Shown: positions 17,225 to 25,337 of the stretch, in pieces
Layout: each line of letters starts with the position of its first letter
Position numbering within the stretch: position 1 is the stretch's first letter
Source of the DNA: JABFXX01 sp036489755
Lineage (GTDB): Bacteria > Myxococcota_A > Polyangia > Haliangiales > Haliangiaceae
NCBI GenBank assembly: GCA_036489755.1
Contig: DASXFD010000025.1
Coordinates: 1 to 64,000, forward strand
Length of the DNA: 64,000 nt
Direction of reading: 5' to 3'
Made by a program: the position numbers and the translations under genes
Notes under the pieces: generated by a model
The model's input: only the letters and a program-made list of their open reading frames with translations
The model's database searches: none
What the model was told of the DNA's origin: nothing

Positions 17225-17578
17225 CTACTCGACGGTGAAGTCGATGTTGTTCGTGGTGCGGCCGCCGGTCGCCACGCTGATCTGCGTCGGGCCTTGCGCG
17301 ACGTCGGGCACCTGACACGTGATCGACGAGTCGGTGTACTGCGTGACGTTCGCGGGCACGACGCCGAACGACACCGAGCCCGTGTGTGCGCACGCGAGCG
17401 GATCGGTGTCGTCGCTACCGTCGGGTTGCTGGCACAGATAGCTGCCCGACACCATCACGACGGCGCCCACGCCCGCCTGCGCCGGTGTGACCGACGCGAG
17501 GACAGGCGCAGGAACGTCGTCGTTCGCGCTGCACGCCGCGAGCTCGAAGACGAGCACCAGCACGATCGCGATCCTCAT
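17225..17578 (-). CDS. IPT/TIG-domain lipoprotein
   Basis: 117 residues. The signal MRIAIVLVLVFELAACS ends in the lipobox LAAC. The mature part is one immunoglobulin-like IPT/TIG domain: PVLASVTPAQAGVGAVVMVSG at its start and SITCQVPDVAQGPTQISVATGG near the end, with a cysteine-containing insert in the middle. Such domains bind or present other proteins; no ligand can be named. It is probably anchored in the outer membrane facing the periplasm or surface. The start is supported by a TACGCT box 6 nt upstream. Confidence 0.78.
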   Translation of the reverse strand: MRIAIVLVLVFELAACSANDDVPAPVLASVTPAQAGVGAVVMVSGSYLCQQPDGSDDTDPLACAHTGSVSFGVVPANVTQYTDSSITCQVPDVAQGPTQISVATGGRTTNNIDFTVE

Positions 17579-17584
17579 GGAGAG

Positions 17585-17590
17585 AGCGTA
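17585..17590 (-). promoter_or_regulatory. Leaderless -10 box for the IPT lipoprotein
   Basis: TACGCT, 6 nt before the ATG at 17578 on the minus strand. Confidence 0.5.
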
Positions 17591-17631
17591 GCTCGGATCG
17601 CGATGCTCGCGAGTGGTCCAACTCGCCCGGG

Positions 17632-18195
17632 TCAGAAGTGACCGAAGACCATCATGCCGTTACCGGTCGGCGTGACGTGGATCTTCGTGTCCGCGACCAC
17701 GACGTGATGGTGATGCGTGGGCCACACGAGGCCGTCGATCATCGTCAGCACACCGGCGGCCTGCACGATGCCGTCGGCGACGAGCAGCACCTTGTCGGTC
17801 GTGTTCGAGTCACAGCCCGGACTGCTGACCGGGCAGTTGCCCCAGTCGCCGAGCGCGAGCCACGGACCGAGCACCGGCACGTACAGCCGTTCGGCTCCCG
17901 GGTGATCGGTCGACGCGCCCGCGATGATCGACGCGACGTACGAACCACCGAACATCACCGCGCCACTCGAGAACACGCCCGCGTTCATGTAGTCGTAGTC
18001 TTCGTCGCCGCCGGTATCCGTTTGCTGCGGCTGCACGACGGGCACGACCGTCGTTTGCTGCGGCGGCGGCGCCGGTTGCGGCGCGGGGTTGACGACGATG
18101 TCGGTCCTCGGCGTCGTCGGGTGATCCATCATGGTGATGTCTGCGCTCGCGGTCGAAGACGCCAACACCAGGGCAACGGCAATTGCTCGGTTCAT
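17632..18195 (-). CDS. Secreted proline-rich protein of unknown function
   Basis: 187 residues. The ATG at 18195 is preferred over one at 18207 because GAGGG lies 5 nt before it and because it gives a clean signal peptide (MNRAIAVALVLASSTASA). Then comes a proline/glutamine-rich linker (APQPAPPPQQTTVVPVVQPQQ), a glycine-containing hydrophobic segment SGAVMFGGSYVASIIAG, and a second one around GIVQAAGVLTMIDGLVW, followed by HHHH. The two hydrophobic stretches suggest attachment to a membrane. The domain is not recognised. It has a normal leader with Shine-Dalgarno, unlike most first genes here. Confidence 0.7.
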   Translation of the reverse strand: MNRAIAVALVLASSTASADITMMDHPTTPRTDIVVNPAPQPAPPPQQTTVVPVVQPQQTDTGGDEDYDYMNAGVFSSGAVMFGGSYVASIIAGASTDHPGAERLYVPVLGPWLALGDWGNCPVSSPGCDSNTTDKVLLVADGIVQAAGVLTMIDGLVWPTHHHHVVVADTKIHVTPTGNGMMVFGHF

Positions 18196-18252
18196 CAAAT
18201 CCCTCACTGAAAGAGTTGATGGCTGTCAGTGCAAGACCGTTGCCGGAAGTAC

Positions 18253-19704
18253 TTATGCGCGTTGCTCGTAGGCCGCGAGATCGAGCTTGCGCGTGCGCCA
18301 CCAGTAGTCGACCGACGCTGCGGGCCACAAAAACACTTCTCCGTCGGGCGTCTGGTACCAGCTCGAGCATCCCGTCGTCCAAACGGTGTGCTCCATTTTG
18401 CGTGCGAGCTGTGCGCGGAATGCAGCTTCAGCTTCCGGACGCACGTCGAGGTACGAAAGCTTTCGATCGAGCAGCGTGGCAACCGCGCGCGCGGCGTAGC
18501 GCGCTTGTGCCTCGATCATGAAGATCATCGAGTTGTGCCCGAGCCCGGTGTTCGGACCCATCAGCAAGAACAGGTTTGGAAAGCCCGAGACGCTGATGCC
18601 GAGGTAGTTGCGCAACGACGTGCGCCACGCGTCGTCGAGCGTCGCGCCACCCTTGCCGACGATGTGCACCTTCGACAGATATTGCGTTACCTGAAACCCG
18701 GTGCCGAGGATCAGCACGTCGAGCTCGCGCTCGCGACCGTCCACGGTGCGCACGCCGCGCGGCGTGACGCGCTCGATGAGATCGGTGACGAGCTCGACGT
18801 TCGGTCGTTGCAGCGCCGGATAGTAGTCATTCGAGATCAAGACGCGCTTGCAACCGAGCCGATAGCCCGGCGTGACCTTCGCGCGCAGCTCGGGATCCGG
18901 AACTTGTTGCGCGATCGATCGCAGCACCATTTTCTCGGCGAGTGCGAGCAGCTTCGGCGCATACGCAAAGCCGACGACGCGGCTCTCCATCAGCCAGTAC
19001 AGCCCGGTGCGGCGCAGCCAGTGCGCGGCCGGCACGTGCTCCAAGGCCCAGCGCTCGCGCGCCGACATCACGCGATCGAGCTTCGGCACGATCCACGGCG
19101 GCGTGCGCTGAAAGACGTGCAGCGAGCCCGCTTGCTTCGCGATCTGCGGCACGAACTGGATCGCGCTCGCACCGGTGCCGACCACGCCGATGCGTTTGCC
19201 GTCGAGCGCGGTGTCGTGGTTCCACTGCGCCGAATGAAACTTCGTGCCGCCGAATGACGCGAGGCCGGGGATGTCGGGGATCGACGGCACGTGCAGCGCG
19301 CCGTTGCCGAGCAGCAGTGCGCGCGACGTGAACGAGCCCTTGCTCGTGTTCACGCGCCACGTGCCGGTCGCTTCGTCGAAGCGCGCGTCGTGCACCGCGT
19401 GGCCGAACCGGAGGTGCGGCCGCAGCTCGTACTTGGTCGCGCAGTGCTCGAGGTACGCGAGGATCTCGGCCTGCTTGCCGTACGCGCGCGACCAGCTCGG
19501 GTTGGGCTCGAACGAGTACGAGTAGAGATGCGACGGCACGTCGCAGGCGGCACCCGGATACGTGTTCTCGCGCCACGTGCCGCCGACGCGGTCCGCCTTC
19601 TCGAGGATCACGAAGTCCGTGATGCCCAGCTTGCGCAGCTGGATCCCGGCACAGATGCCGGAAAATCCCGCACCGACGACGATCGCAGATAGGGTGGGCT
19701 CCAT
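18253..19704 (-). CDS. Flavin-containing monooxygenase, Baeyer-Villiger type
   Basis: 483 residues with two dinucleotide folds: FAD-binding VVGAGFSGICAG (residues 9-20) and NADPH-binding VVGTGASAIQF (174-184). Between them the Baeyer-Villiger fingerprint FxGxxxHxxxW is present as FGGTKFHSAQWN (151-162), with Asn in the last place where Pro or Asp is usual. VGGTWRENTYPGAACDVPSHLYSYSFEPNPSWS is typical of the cyclohexanone monooxygenase group; the DxxxG..ATGF-like segment reads LDVLILGTGFQ. It would insert one oxygen from O2 into a ketone or oxidise a heteroatom, with NADPH. It stands alone behind an AT-rich promoter region. Confidence 0.88.
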   Translation of the reverse strand: MEPTLSAIVVGAGFSGICAGIQLRKLGITDFVILEKADRVGGTWRENTYPGAACDVPSHLYSYSFEPNPSWSRAYGKQAEILAYLEHCATKYELRPHLRFGHAVHDARFDEATGTWRVNTSKGSFTSRALLLGNGALHVPSIPDIPGLASFGGTKFHSAQWNHDTALDGKRIGVVGTGASAIQFVPQIAKQAGSLHVFQRTPPWIVPKLDRVMSARERWALEHVPAAHWLRRTGLYWLMESRVVGFAYAPKLLALAEKMVLRSIAQQVPDPELRAKVTPGYRLGCKRVLISNDYYPALQRPNVELVTDLIERVTPRGVRTVDGRERELDVLILGTGFQVTQYLSKVHIVGKGGATLDDAWRTSLRNYLGISVSGFPNLFLLMGPNTGLGHNSMIFMIEAQARYAARAVATLLDRKLSYLDVRPEAEAAFRAQLARKMEHTVWTTGCSSWYQTPDGEVFLWPAASVDYWWRTRKLDLAAYEQRA

Positions 19705-19712
19705 CTACCGTC

Positions 19713-19740
19713 AGGTTAGCCTCTATTAAACAATAGTCAA
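19713..19740 (-). promoter_or_regulatory. Promoter of the monooxygenase with an inverted repeat in its spacer
   Basis: On the minus strand: -35 TTGACT (19735-19740), 16-bp spacer, -10 TAACCT (19713-19718), then 8 nt to the ATG. The spacer contains the dyad CTATT-AAAC-AATAG (19723-19736) and CAATAGT is directly repeated on the plus strand. It is the most AT-rich spot nearby. A repressor or activator site is likely. Confidence 0.5.
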
Positions 19741-19783
19741 TAGTAAGCAACCTAGCCGCATGACGCCATGTTATGGCAACGCG

Positions 19784-20608
19784 ATGGCGGCATTGACCGA
19801 CCCCGAAGCGATCGTCGTGTCGGCGGCGAGCATGGCAAGCCGTGCCGAGACCGACGTCGTGCAATCGAACATCTCGTTCGTGAACGCGCTATTCGGCGAG
19901 CTGCTCGTCCCCGACGAGATCGCGACCGATGCCCTGCGCAGCTACTACGTCGACTACTTGTTCGCGCAGACGATGAACGGAGGGTTCTCGCAGTTCGTCT
20001 ACAACTCGCGGTGGAATCCGCGCGTGATCGACCGCGTGCGTGCCGGCCTCGTCGCGATGGCCGCGCTCGGCGAGGCGGCGGCGTTCGAGCAGGCGGCGCG
20101 GTTCGTCGATCGAGCGGGCGAGCGCTGGCGCGATCAGTTCTTCGCGACCGACTACTTCGGCGACAATCCATACCGCGACACGTTCGACGAAGCCGTCGAC
20201 GCCGGGCGGTTCGAGCGCCTACAAGCCACCAACGCGCGCTGGCTCCGGGCGCATCCGCGGCTCGTGGTCGCGACGCTCGACGAGATGGCCGCGGAGGTCG
20301 CGCGCCGGGGCGCCGCGCTGCCGGACCGTGCGGCGCGAGTCGCGGCAGCTCGCGCCGCCGAGCCGCGAGACCTCCGGCTGATTCGCGCGTTGTGCGAGCG
20401 CGCCGGGCATGCGTTCGGTCGACGCACGGCGGCGTCGCGCATGAGCTACGGCGACGACGAGGTCTGGGGATACTTCTTCATCACCGATCGCGGACCACAC
20501 TACATGATCGACCTGGGAGCTCGAGCGCTGATGTTTCCGACGGTCAGCGGGCGCGTCGTCGATCGCGCGGCGATGATCGTCGAGATCGAGGTCTCCGAAG
20601 CTTCCTGA
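19784..20608 (+). CDS. DMP19/DUF4375-like protein
   Basis: 274 residues from the ATG at 19784 (an in-frame ATG at 19760 would add 8). The region YYVDYLFAQTMNGGFSQFVYNS near residues 54-75 matches the core NGGF-Q-F-N pattern of the DUF4375/DMP19 family, whose Neisseria member mimics DNA and whose other members often act as immunity proteins. The C-terminal part has VWGYFFITDRGPHYMIDLGA, not part of the core. It has no signal peptide. The protein is only mildly acidic, so DNA mimicry is not obvious. It ends immediately before the stop of the convergent gene. The family call is from the motif alone. Confidence 0.6.
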   Translation: MAALTDPEAIVVSAASMASRAETDVVQSNISFVNALFGELLVPDEIATDALRSYYVDYLFAQTMNGGFSQFVYNSRWNPRVIDRVRAGLVAMAALGEAAAFEQAARFVDRAGERWRDQFFATDYFGDNPYRDTFDEAVDAGRFERLQATNARWLRAHPRLVVATLDEMAAEVARRGAALPDRAARVAAARAAEPRDLRLIRALCERAGHAFGRRTAASRMSYGDDEVWGYFFITDRGPHYMIDLGARALMFPTVSGRVVDRAAMIVEIEVSEAS

Positions 20609-21328
20609 TCACGCCGCTTCGGTCTCGGTATGCAGCTCGGCCATCGCGGTCTCGACCTCGTCGAGCTCCCACAGCCGGCGATCGAGCTCGGCGGCGGTAT
20701 CGGCAGAGAACGGCGTCGCGGCCACGTGGTGCGCGATCAGGTGCAACAGCTCGTCGATCGCGGCGAGCTCGTCGGAGAGCTTCGCGATGCGCCGCGCGGT
20801 GTCTTCGCGGCGGCGAACGCGGCGCGCGAGGATGTCGCTGCGCATCCGCGACCGCTCGATGAACGGCGAGTCGCCCGACGGCGCGAACCGCAATGATTCC
20901 ACGCAGCGGTGATGGCAGCGCGCGAGCTCGACGAACTGATCGAGCAGGCCTTCGAGCTCGAACTGATTCGACGCGTTCGGATCGGCCTCCTCGATCTCCT
21001 CGACGAGATCGGCGAGCTCGCGATACTGGTGCGCGCGTGCCGGTCCCGCGATCTCGACGCGGCGCGTCCGCATGTGATCGCGCTGGCGGTGACGCTGTCG
21101 CGCGGCCCACGCGTCGAGGTGCCGGCGTACGAACGGGCTGCGCGTCGCACCGACCGCGATCATGAGCGCGCCGACGACCGTGACCATCGCTGCAAACATG
21201 CCGGCGTAACACGCGGCGAAGCACACAGCGGTACTGAGCACCGTCACGCTCGTCGGATGAAGCATGGCGCCCCGCACGTAGTGCGTCGGCGTGCGAGTCT
21301 GGATAGACGCGAGCGCGCTCGTGGACAT
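20609..21328 (-). CDS. Membrane-anchored coiled-coil protein of unknown function
   Basis: 239 residues. Two short hydrophobic segments or one long hairpin lie at about residues 28-59 (VTVLSTAVCFAACYAGMF, MVTVVGALMIAVG). The rest is a charged, Arg/Glu-rich helical region (ADLVEEIEEADPNASNQFELEGLLDQFVELARC and DTARRIAKLSDELAAIDELLHLIAHH) likely to form coiled coils in the cytoplasm. No known domain is recognised. It is tail to tail with the DMP19-like gene with no spacing. The 108 bp upstream (21329-21436) hold no gene. Confidence 0.68.
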   Translation of the reverse strand: MSTSALASIQTRTPTHYVRGAMLHPTSVTVLSTAVCFAACYAGMFAAMVTVVGALMIAVGATRSPFVRRHLDAWAARQRHRQRDHMRTRRVEIAGPARAHQYRELADLVEEIEEADPNASNQFELEGLLDQFVELARCHHRCVESLRFAPSGDSPFIERSRMRSDILARRVRRREDTARRIAKLSDELAAIDELLHLIAHHVAATPFSADTAAELDRRLWELDEVETAMAELHTETEAA

Positions 21329-21436
21329 GTCACGAGGCGATTACACTTGGTGTGCCACGACGCGAGCCCGCGCGATCACTGTGCGGCCCGCTTCGGACCG
21401 ATGCGCGGGGGCGCACCGTGGCGAGCCCGCGCCCCC

Positions 21437-23920
21437 TCAGAGCTTTACGCGTGCGTTCGTCGGATCGTAAAGCGGACGCAATGATGCGATCGCCGGGAAT
21501 CGATCGTTGCCGATCTGCACCTCGATCCGACCGGCATCGAGCCACTTCTGCTCGATCCCGACAGGTCCCGCTTCGCTGGCCATGATCCCGACGCCGGGCG
21601 CGCTTAACATTGCGAGGCCGACCGCGCCGCCGAGCGTGTGCCCGTACGACGCGGCGCGCACGTAGCCGAGCGGAATCCCATCACGCAAAACTGGCTCGGC
21701 GTGAAACAGGAGCGGCTCCGGATCTTTCACGAGGATCTGCACGAGGCGCTTCGGCAGCCGACCGGCCGCTTTCTGTGCGATGACGGCCGCTTTCCCGACG
21801 AAGTCCGGCTTCTTGAGGTCGACCGCGAAGCCGAGGCCCGCCTCGAGCACGGTGTCGGTGTTGTCGATATCGTGACCGTAGTCGCGATACGCCTTCTCCA
21901 TCCGGCAGCTCGCGAGCGTCTTGAGGCCGGCGTGGACGAGGCCGATCTGCGCACCGGCCGTCACGATCCGCTCGTACACGTGGAGTGCTTGCTCCGTCGG
22001 AATGTAGAGCTCGTAGCCGAGCTCGCCGAGATACGTGATGCGAAGGCACAGCACGCGCGCGAGCCCGATGTCGATCTCGCGCGCTCCGCGAAACGGAAAC
22101 GCGTCGTTGCCGACGTCGGCGTTCGTGATCATGGCGAGCAGCTCGCGCGAGCGTGGCCCTTGTAGGTTGACCTGCGCATACGCGGCGGTCGCGTCGGCGA
22201 CGTGCGCGTGCGCCTCGCCGATCGCGCGCCTCATGTGCGTCAGCACGTGACGGTGGGCGGTATCCGACGCGACGACCCAGTAGCGCTCGTCGTCGAGCTT
22301 GGCGACCGTGAGATCCGCCTGCAGCTTGCCGGCATCGTCGAGCCATTGCGTGTACGTGACGAGCCCGGGCTCGCCGTCGACGTGATTGCCCGAAACGTGC
22401 TCGAGCATGCGGCCCGCATCGCGCCCCTCGACGAGGAACTTCGACATGAACGACATGTCCATCACGATCACGCCCTCGCGTGCGGCGTGATGCTCGCGCG
22501 CCCAATGCACGAACCACGACGGCCGCCGCCACGTGAGCTCTTGCTCGGGCGTCGCGCCGTCTCCGGCGTAGTAATCGGGGCTCTCCCAGCCGCTGACGTC
22601 GCGGAAGTACGCGCCGCGCGCGGCGAGCCGCTCGTAAAACGGCGAGCGCTTCGCATCGCGCGCCGTCGTCGGCAAGCGCGTCGGATAGTGGCACTGGTAG
22701 ACCATCCCGAGCTGCTCGACGGTGCGCAGCCGCCGGTACTCCGGGTTGGCTTGATACGACTGCAGCCGGTCGATGTTCATGCCGGTGACGTCGACGTCCG
22801 GGCTGCCCGTCGTGATCCAGTGCGCGAGCACGCGTCCCAACCCCGGGCCGGTCAAGATGCCGACCGAGTTGAGGCCCGCGGCGACGAAGTAATTCTTCAG
22901 CTCGGGCGCTTCGCCGACGATCGGCTGCAGATCGGGCGTGAAACTTTCGGGGCCGCAGAAGAACTTCTTCACGCCGACGTTCAGCGAGATCGGCACGCGC
23001 GACATCGCCTTCTCGACGTACGGCCCCATGCGATCCCAGTCGGGCTGGATCTCGCCGAACGAGAAGTCGGCGGGCACGCCGCCGACGTTCCACGGCGCGC
23101 AGCGCGCCTCGAACAGGCCGATCATCAGGCCGCCGACCTCTTCGCGGTAATAGCCGAACGACCCCGGGTCTTCGAGGACCGGCCAGTCGCTGCCGAGCTC
23201 TTTGATCCGCTCGGTGATGAGGTAGTAGTGCTCGGCCGACTGCAGCGGGATCGAGACGCCGTGCTGCGCGCCGAGCTGGCGGGCCCACATGCCGGCGCAG
23301 TTGACGACGTACTCGCACGCGATCTCGCCGTGCGGCGTGACGACTCCCGTCACCGCGCCGCGCCGCGTGCGCAGCCCGATCGCCGGGCATTCCTCGATGA
23401 GCGTCGCGCCGGCGAGCCGCGCGCCCTTCGCGAGCGCCATCGTCGCGTCGACCGGATTCGCGCGGCCGTCTTCTTTCACGTAGAAGCCGGCGAGCAGATC
23501 GCTCGTCTCGGCGAGCGGAAACAGATCCTTGACCTGTGCGGGCGACAGCTCGTGGACGTCGACGCCGCACAGCCGGTTGAACGCCGACACGCGGCGATAT
23601 TCTTCGAGTCGATCGCGCTCGCTCGCGACCTCGATGAAGCCGACCGGCTTGAAGCCCGTCGACTGGCCGGTCTCCGCTTCGAGCTTCGTGTAGAGCTCGC
23701 GCGTGTACTTGCGCATCTCGGTCGACGTCTCGCTCGTCGATCCGAACGTGACGATCAGGCCCGCGGCGTGCCACGTCGTGCCGGATGTCAGGCGATCGCG
23801 CTCGATCAGTACCGTGTCTTTCCAGCCCATGTGAGCCAGGTGGTACGCGACGGAACAACCGATGATCCCACCCCCGATGACCACGACACGTGCCTGCGTC
23901 GGCAGCTTCTGAGGAGGCAT
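21437..23920 (-). CDS. Dimethylglycine/sarcosine dehydrogenase-like oxidase (FAD + GcvT domains)
   Basis: An 827-residue two-part flavoprotein. Residues 10-370 are a DAO-type FAD domain: VVVIGGGIIGCSVAYHLA, and TSGTTWHAAGL with His51 at the place of the covalent FAD attachment in dimethylglycine dehydrogenase. A linker domain follows, and from about 430 to the end there are GcvT-type folate domains (TWRRPSWFVHWAREHHAAREGV, LQGPRSRELLAMITNADV, YLGELGYELYIPTE, GYVRAASYGHTLG). It would demethylate dimethylglycine, sarcosine or a similar N-methyl amine, passing the one-carbon unit to tetrahydrofolate. It is divergent from an amino acid/amine permease with overlapping -10 boxes, so the two are probably co-regulated. 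Confidence 0.88.
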   Translation of the reverse strand: MPPQKLPTQARVVVIGGGIIGCSVAYHLAHMGWKDTVLIERDRLTSGTTWHAAGLIVTFGSTSETSTEMRKYTRELYTKLEAETGQSTGFKPVGFIEVASERDRLEEYRRVSAFNRLCGVDVHELSPAQVKDLFPLAETSDLLAGFYVKEDGRANPVDATMALAKGARLAGATLIEECPAIGLRTRRGAVTGVVTPHGEIACEYVVNCAGMWARQLGAQHGVSIPLQSAEHYYLITERIKELGSDWPVLEDPGSFGYYREEVGGLMIGLFEARCAPWNVGGVPADFSFGEIQPDWDRMGPYVEKAMSRVPISLNVGVKKFFCGPESFTPDLQPIVGEAPELKNYFVAAGLNSVGILTGPGLGRVLAHWITTGSPDVDVTGMNIDRLQSYQANPEYRRLRTVEQLGMVYQCHYPTRLPTTARDAKRSPFYERLAARGAYFRDVSGWESPDYYAGDGATPEQELTWRRPSWFVHWAREHHAAREGVIVMDMSFMSKFLVEGRDAGRMLEHVSGNHVDGEPGLVTYTQWLDDAGKLQADLTVAKLDDERYWVVASDTAHRHVLTHMRRAIGEAHAHVADATAAYAQVNLQGPRSRELLAMITNADVGNDAFPFRGAREIDIGLARVLCLRITYLGELGYELYIPTEQALHVYERIVTAGAQIGLVHAGLKTLASCRMEKAYRDYGHDIDNTDTVLEAGLGFAVDLKKPDFVGKAAVIAQKAAGRLPKRLVQILVKDPEPLLFHAEPVLRDGIPLGYVRAASYGHTLGGAVGLAMLSAPGVGIMASEAGPVGIEQKWLDAGRIEVQIGNDRFPAIASLRPLYDPTNARVKL

Positions 23921-23929
23921 GAGCGTGGC

Positions 23930-23937
23930 AGTATAGT
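23930..23937. promoter_or_regulatory. Overlapping divergent -10 boxes
   Basis: TATACT on the minus strand (23930-23935, 9 nt before the ATG at 23920) and TATAGT on the plus strand (23932-23937, 6 nt before a GTG at 23944) share four bases. The plus-strand 12-mer TATAGTCGCCCA recurs exactly at 40181. Only one polymerase can occupy this site at a time. Confidence 0.6.
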
Positions 23938-23943
23938 CGCCCA

Positions 23944-24000
23944 GTGAGCGAGCGATCTAGCGCGGTCGACTGTGACCGCGGAGCGAGCGAACAGATATGA
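23944..24000 (+). other. Possible 18-codon leader peptide coupled to the permease
   Basis: The GTG 6 nt after TATAGT opens an 18-codon frame (VSERSSAVDCDRGASEQI) whose stop overlaps the permease ATG (ATGA). If transcription is leaderless here, ribosomes would load on this GTG and reach the permease by coupling. The frame coincides with hairpin element copy B. Its peptide core resembles that of the frame at 2900-2989. Translation is not shown. Confidence 0.4.
23945..23990 (+). repeat. Hairpin leader element, copy B
   Basis: A 46-nt element forming nearly the whole leader of the permease. It has a perfect 7-bp hairpin (CGCGGTC, loop GACTGT, GACCGCG) at 23961-23980 between GAGCGAGCGA on the left and AGCGAGCGA on the right. 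It aligns with copy A (2940-2984, minus strand) at 41 of 46 positions in the same orientation relative to the downstream gene. Confidence 0.75.
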
Positions 24001-25316
24001 GCGGGCTGCAGCGCACCCTCGGGCCGATCGCGATCTGGGGCCTCGGCGTCGGCTACGTCATCTCCGGCATGTATTTCGGCTGGAACCTCGGGCTGCCCGA
24101 GGGCGGCCCGCTCGGGCTCGGCGTCGCGACGCTCGCCGCGACCGTGCTCTACATCGCGTTCGTGCTCGGCTACGCGGAGCTCGCGTGCGCGCTGCCGAAA
24201 GCCGGCGGCGTGTTCGTGTACGCCGAGCGCGCGTTCGGCCGGCGGATCGGCTTCGTCGCCGGCATCGCGCAGCTCGTCGAGTACGTGCTCGCGCCGGTCG
24301 GCATCGCGTTCGCGATCGGCAGCTATATCGCGCAGGCGATGCCCGGCGTGCCGGTGATCGCCGTGGCGGTCGTCGCGTACTTCTTGTTCACCGCGATCAA
24401 CATCGTCGGCGTGAAGCTGTCGGCGAGCTTCGAGGTGATCCTCACGATCGTCGCGGTCATCGAGCTGTGCGTGTTCGGCGTGGTCACGCTGCCGCACTTC
24501 TCGTGGGCGCGGTTCGCGGCCGATCCGCTGCCGAACGGTTGGCCGGGCGTGCTCGCCGCGATGCCGTTCGCGATCTGGTTCTACCTCGGCATCGAAGGGC
24601 TCGCGAACGTCGCCGAGGAAGCGCGCGATCCGCAGCGCGACCTGCCGCGCGGGTTCTTCGGCGCGATGGTGACGCTGATCGTGCTCACCGCGATCGTGCT
24701 GCTCGGCGCGGTCGGCGCGGCGGGCTGGCGCGCCGTCGCGTACAGCGATGCCGACAAGCTGATCACGTCGGACTCGCCGCTGCCGCAGGCGATCGCGCAC
24801 GTCGTGTCGCGCACGAGCCCGTTCTTCGTCGCGCTCACCGGCATCGGGCTCGTCGGCCTCATCGCGAGCTTTCACGGCATCCTGATCGCGGCGAGCCGAT
24901 CGATCTTGGCGCTCGGCGAGGCGCGCCTGTTGCCGAAACAACTCGGCGAGATCCATCCGACGCGGCGCACGCCCGTCGTCGCGCTCCTTGCGAACCTCGG
25001 CGTGGGGCTGGTCGCGCTCGCGACGGGCCAGACCGATCAGATCATCGTGCTGTCGGTGTACGGCGCGCTCACGCTGTACATCGTCGCCGCGGCGTCGCTG
25101 ATCGTGCTGCGCCGGCGCGAGCCCGAGCTCGCACGGCCCTATCGCGCGCCGCTCTATCCGCTCGCGCCGATCGTGGCGATCGGGCTCGCGCTGGTGTGCA
25201 TGGGCGCGATGGCAAAGAGCCACCCGTACCTCGCGCTCGTGTACCTCGGAATCCTCGTGGCGAGCTTCGCCGCCTTAGCGATCTTCGCACCCGCCAAAGG
25301 TCGCCAATCGGCTTGA
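23997..25316 (+). CDS. Amino acid/ethanolamine permease (APC superfamily)
   Basis: 439 residues with about twelve membrane segments. The first segments, GPIAIWGLGVGYVISGMYFGWNLGLPEGGPLG, and YAELACALPKAGGVFVYAERAFG match the ethanolamine permease/amino acid transporter family; FYLGIEGLANVAEEARDPQRDLPRG is the conserved cytoplasmic loop, and SFHGILIAASRSILALGEARLLP follows. It would import ethanolamine or a small amino acid by cation symport. No ethanolamine ammonia-lyase is in view, and the divergent neighbour is a dimethylglycine/sarcosine-type oxidase, so a methylated amine or glycine-like substrate is possible. It shares the hairpin leader with the amino acid:[carrier protein] ligase. Confidence 0.87.
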   Translation: MSGLQRTLGPIAIWGLGVGYVISGMYFGWNLGLPEGGPLGLGVATLAATVLYIAFVLGYAELACALPKAGGVFVYAERAFGRRIGFVAGIAQLVEYVLAPVGIAFAIGSYIAQAMPGVPVIAVAVVAYFLFTAINIVGVKLSASFEVILTIVAVIELCVFGVVTLPHFSWARFAADPLPNGWPGVLAAMPFAIWFYLGIEGLANVAEEARDPQRDLPRGFFGAMVTLIVLTAIVLLGAVGAAGWRAVAYSDADKLITSDSPLPQAIAHVVSRTSPFFVALTGIGLVGLIASFHGILIAASRSILALGEARLLPKQLGEIHPTRRTPVVALLANLGVGLVALATGQTDQIIVLSVYGALTLYIVAAASLIVLRRREPELARPYRAPLYPLAPIVAIGLALVCMGAMAKSHPYLALVYLGILVASFAALAIFAPAKGRQSA

Positions 25317-25322
25317 TTCGGC

Positions 25323-25328
25323 TAGGAT
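25323..25328 (+). promoter_or_regulatory. -10 box for the parvulin lipoprotein
   Basis: TAGGAT, 9 nt before the ATG at 25338, starting 7 nt after the permease stop. Confidence 0.35.
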
Positions 25329-25337
25329 GCGCGCCTC

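Noticed and set aside
19760..19783. Earlier ATG for the DMP19-like gene
   Set aside because: Not excluded, but the added residues MTPCYGNA are atypical and the later ATG better fits the family start; kept as an alternative only.
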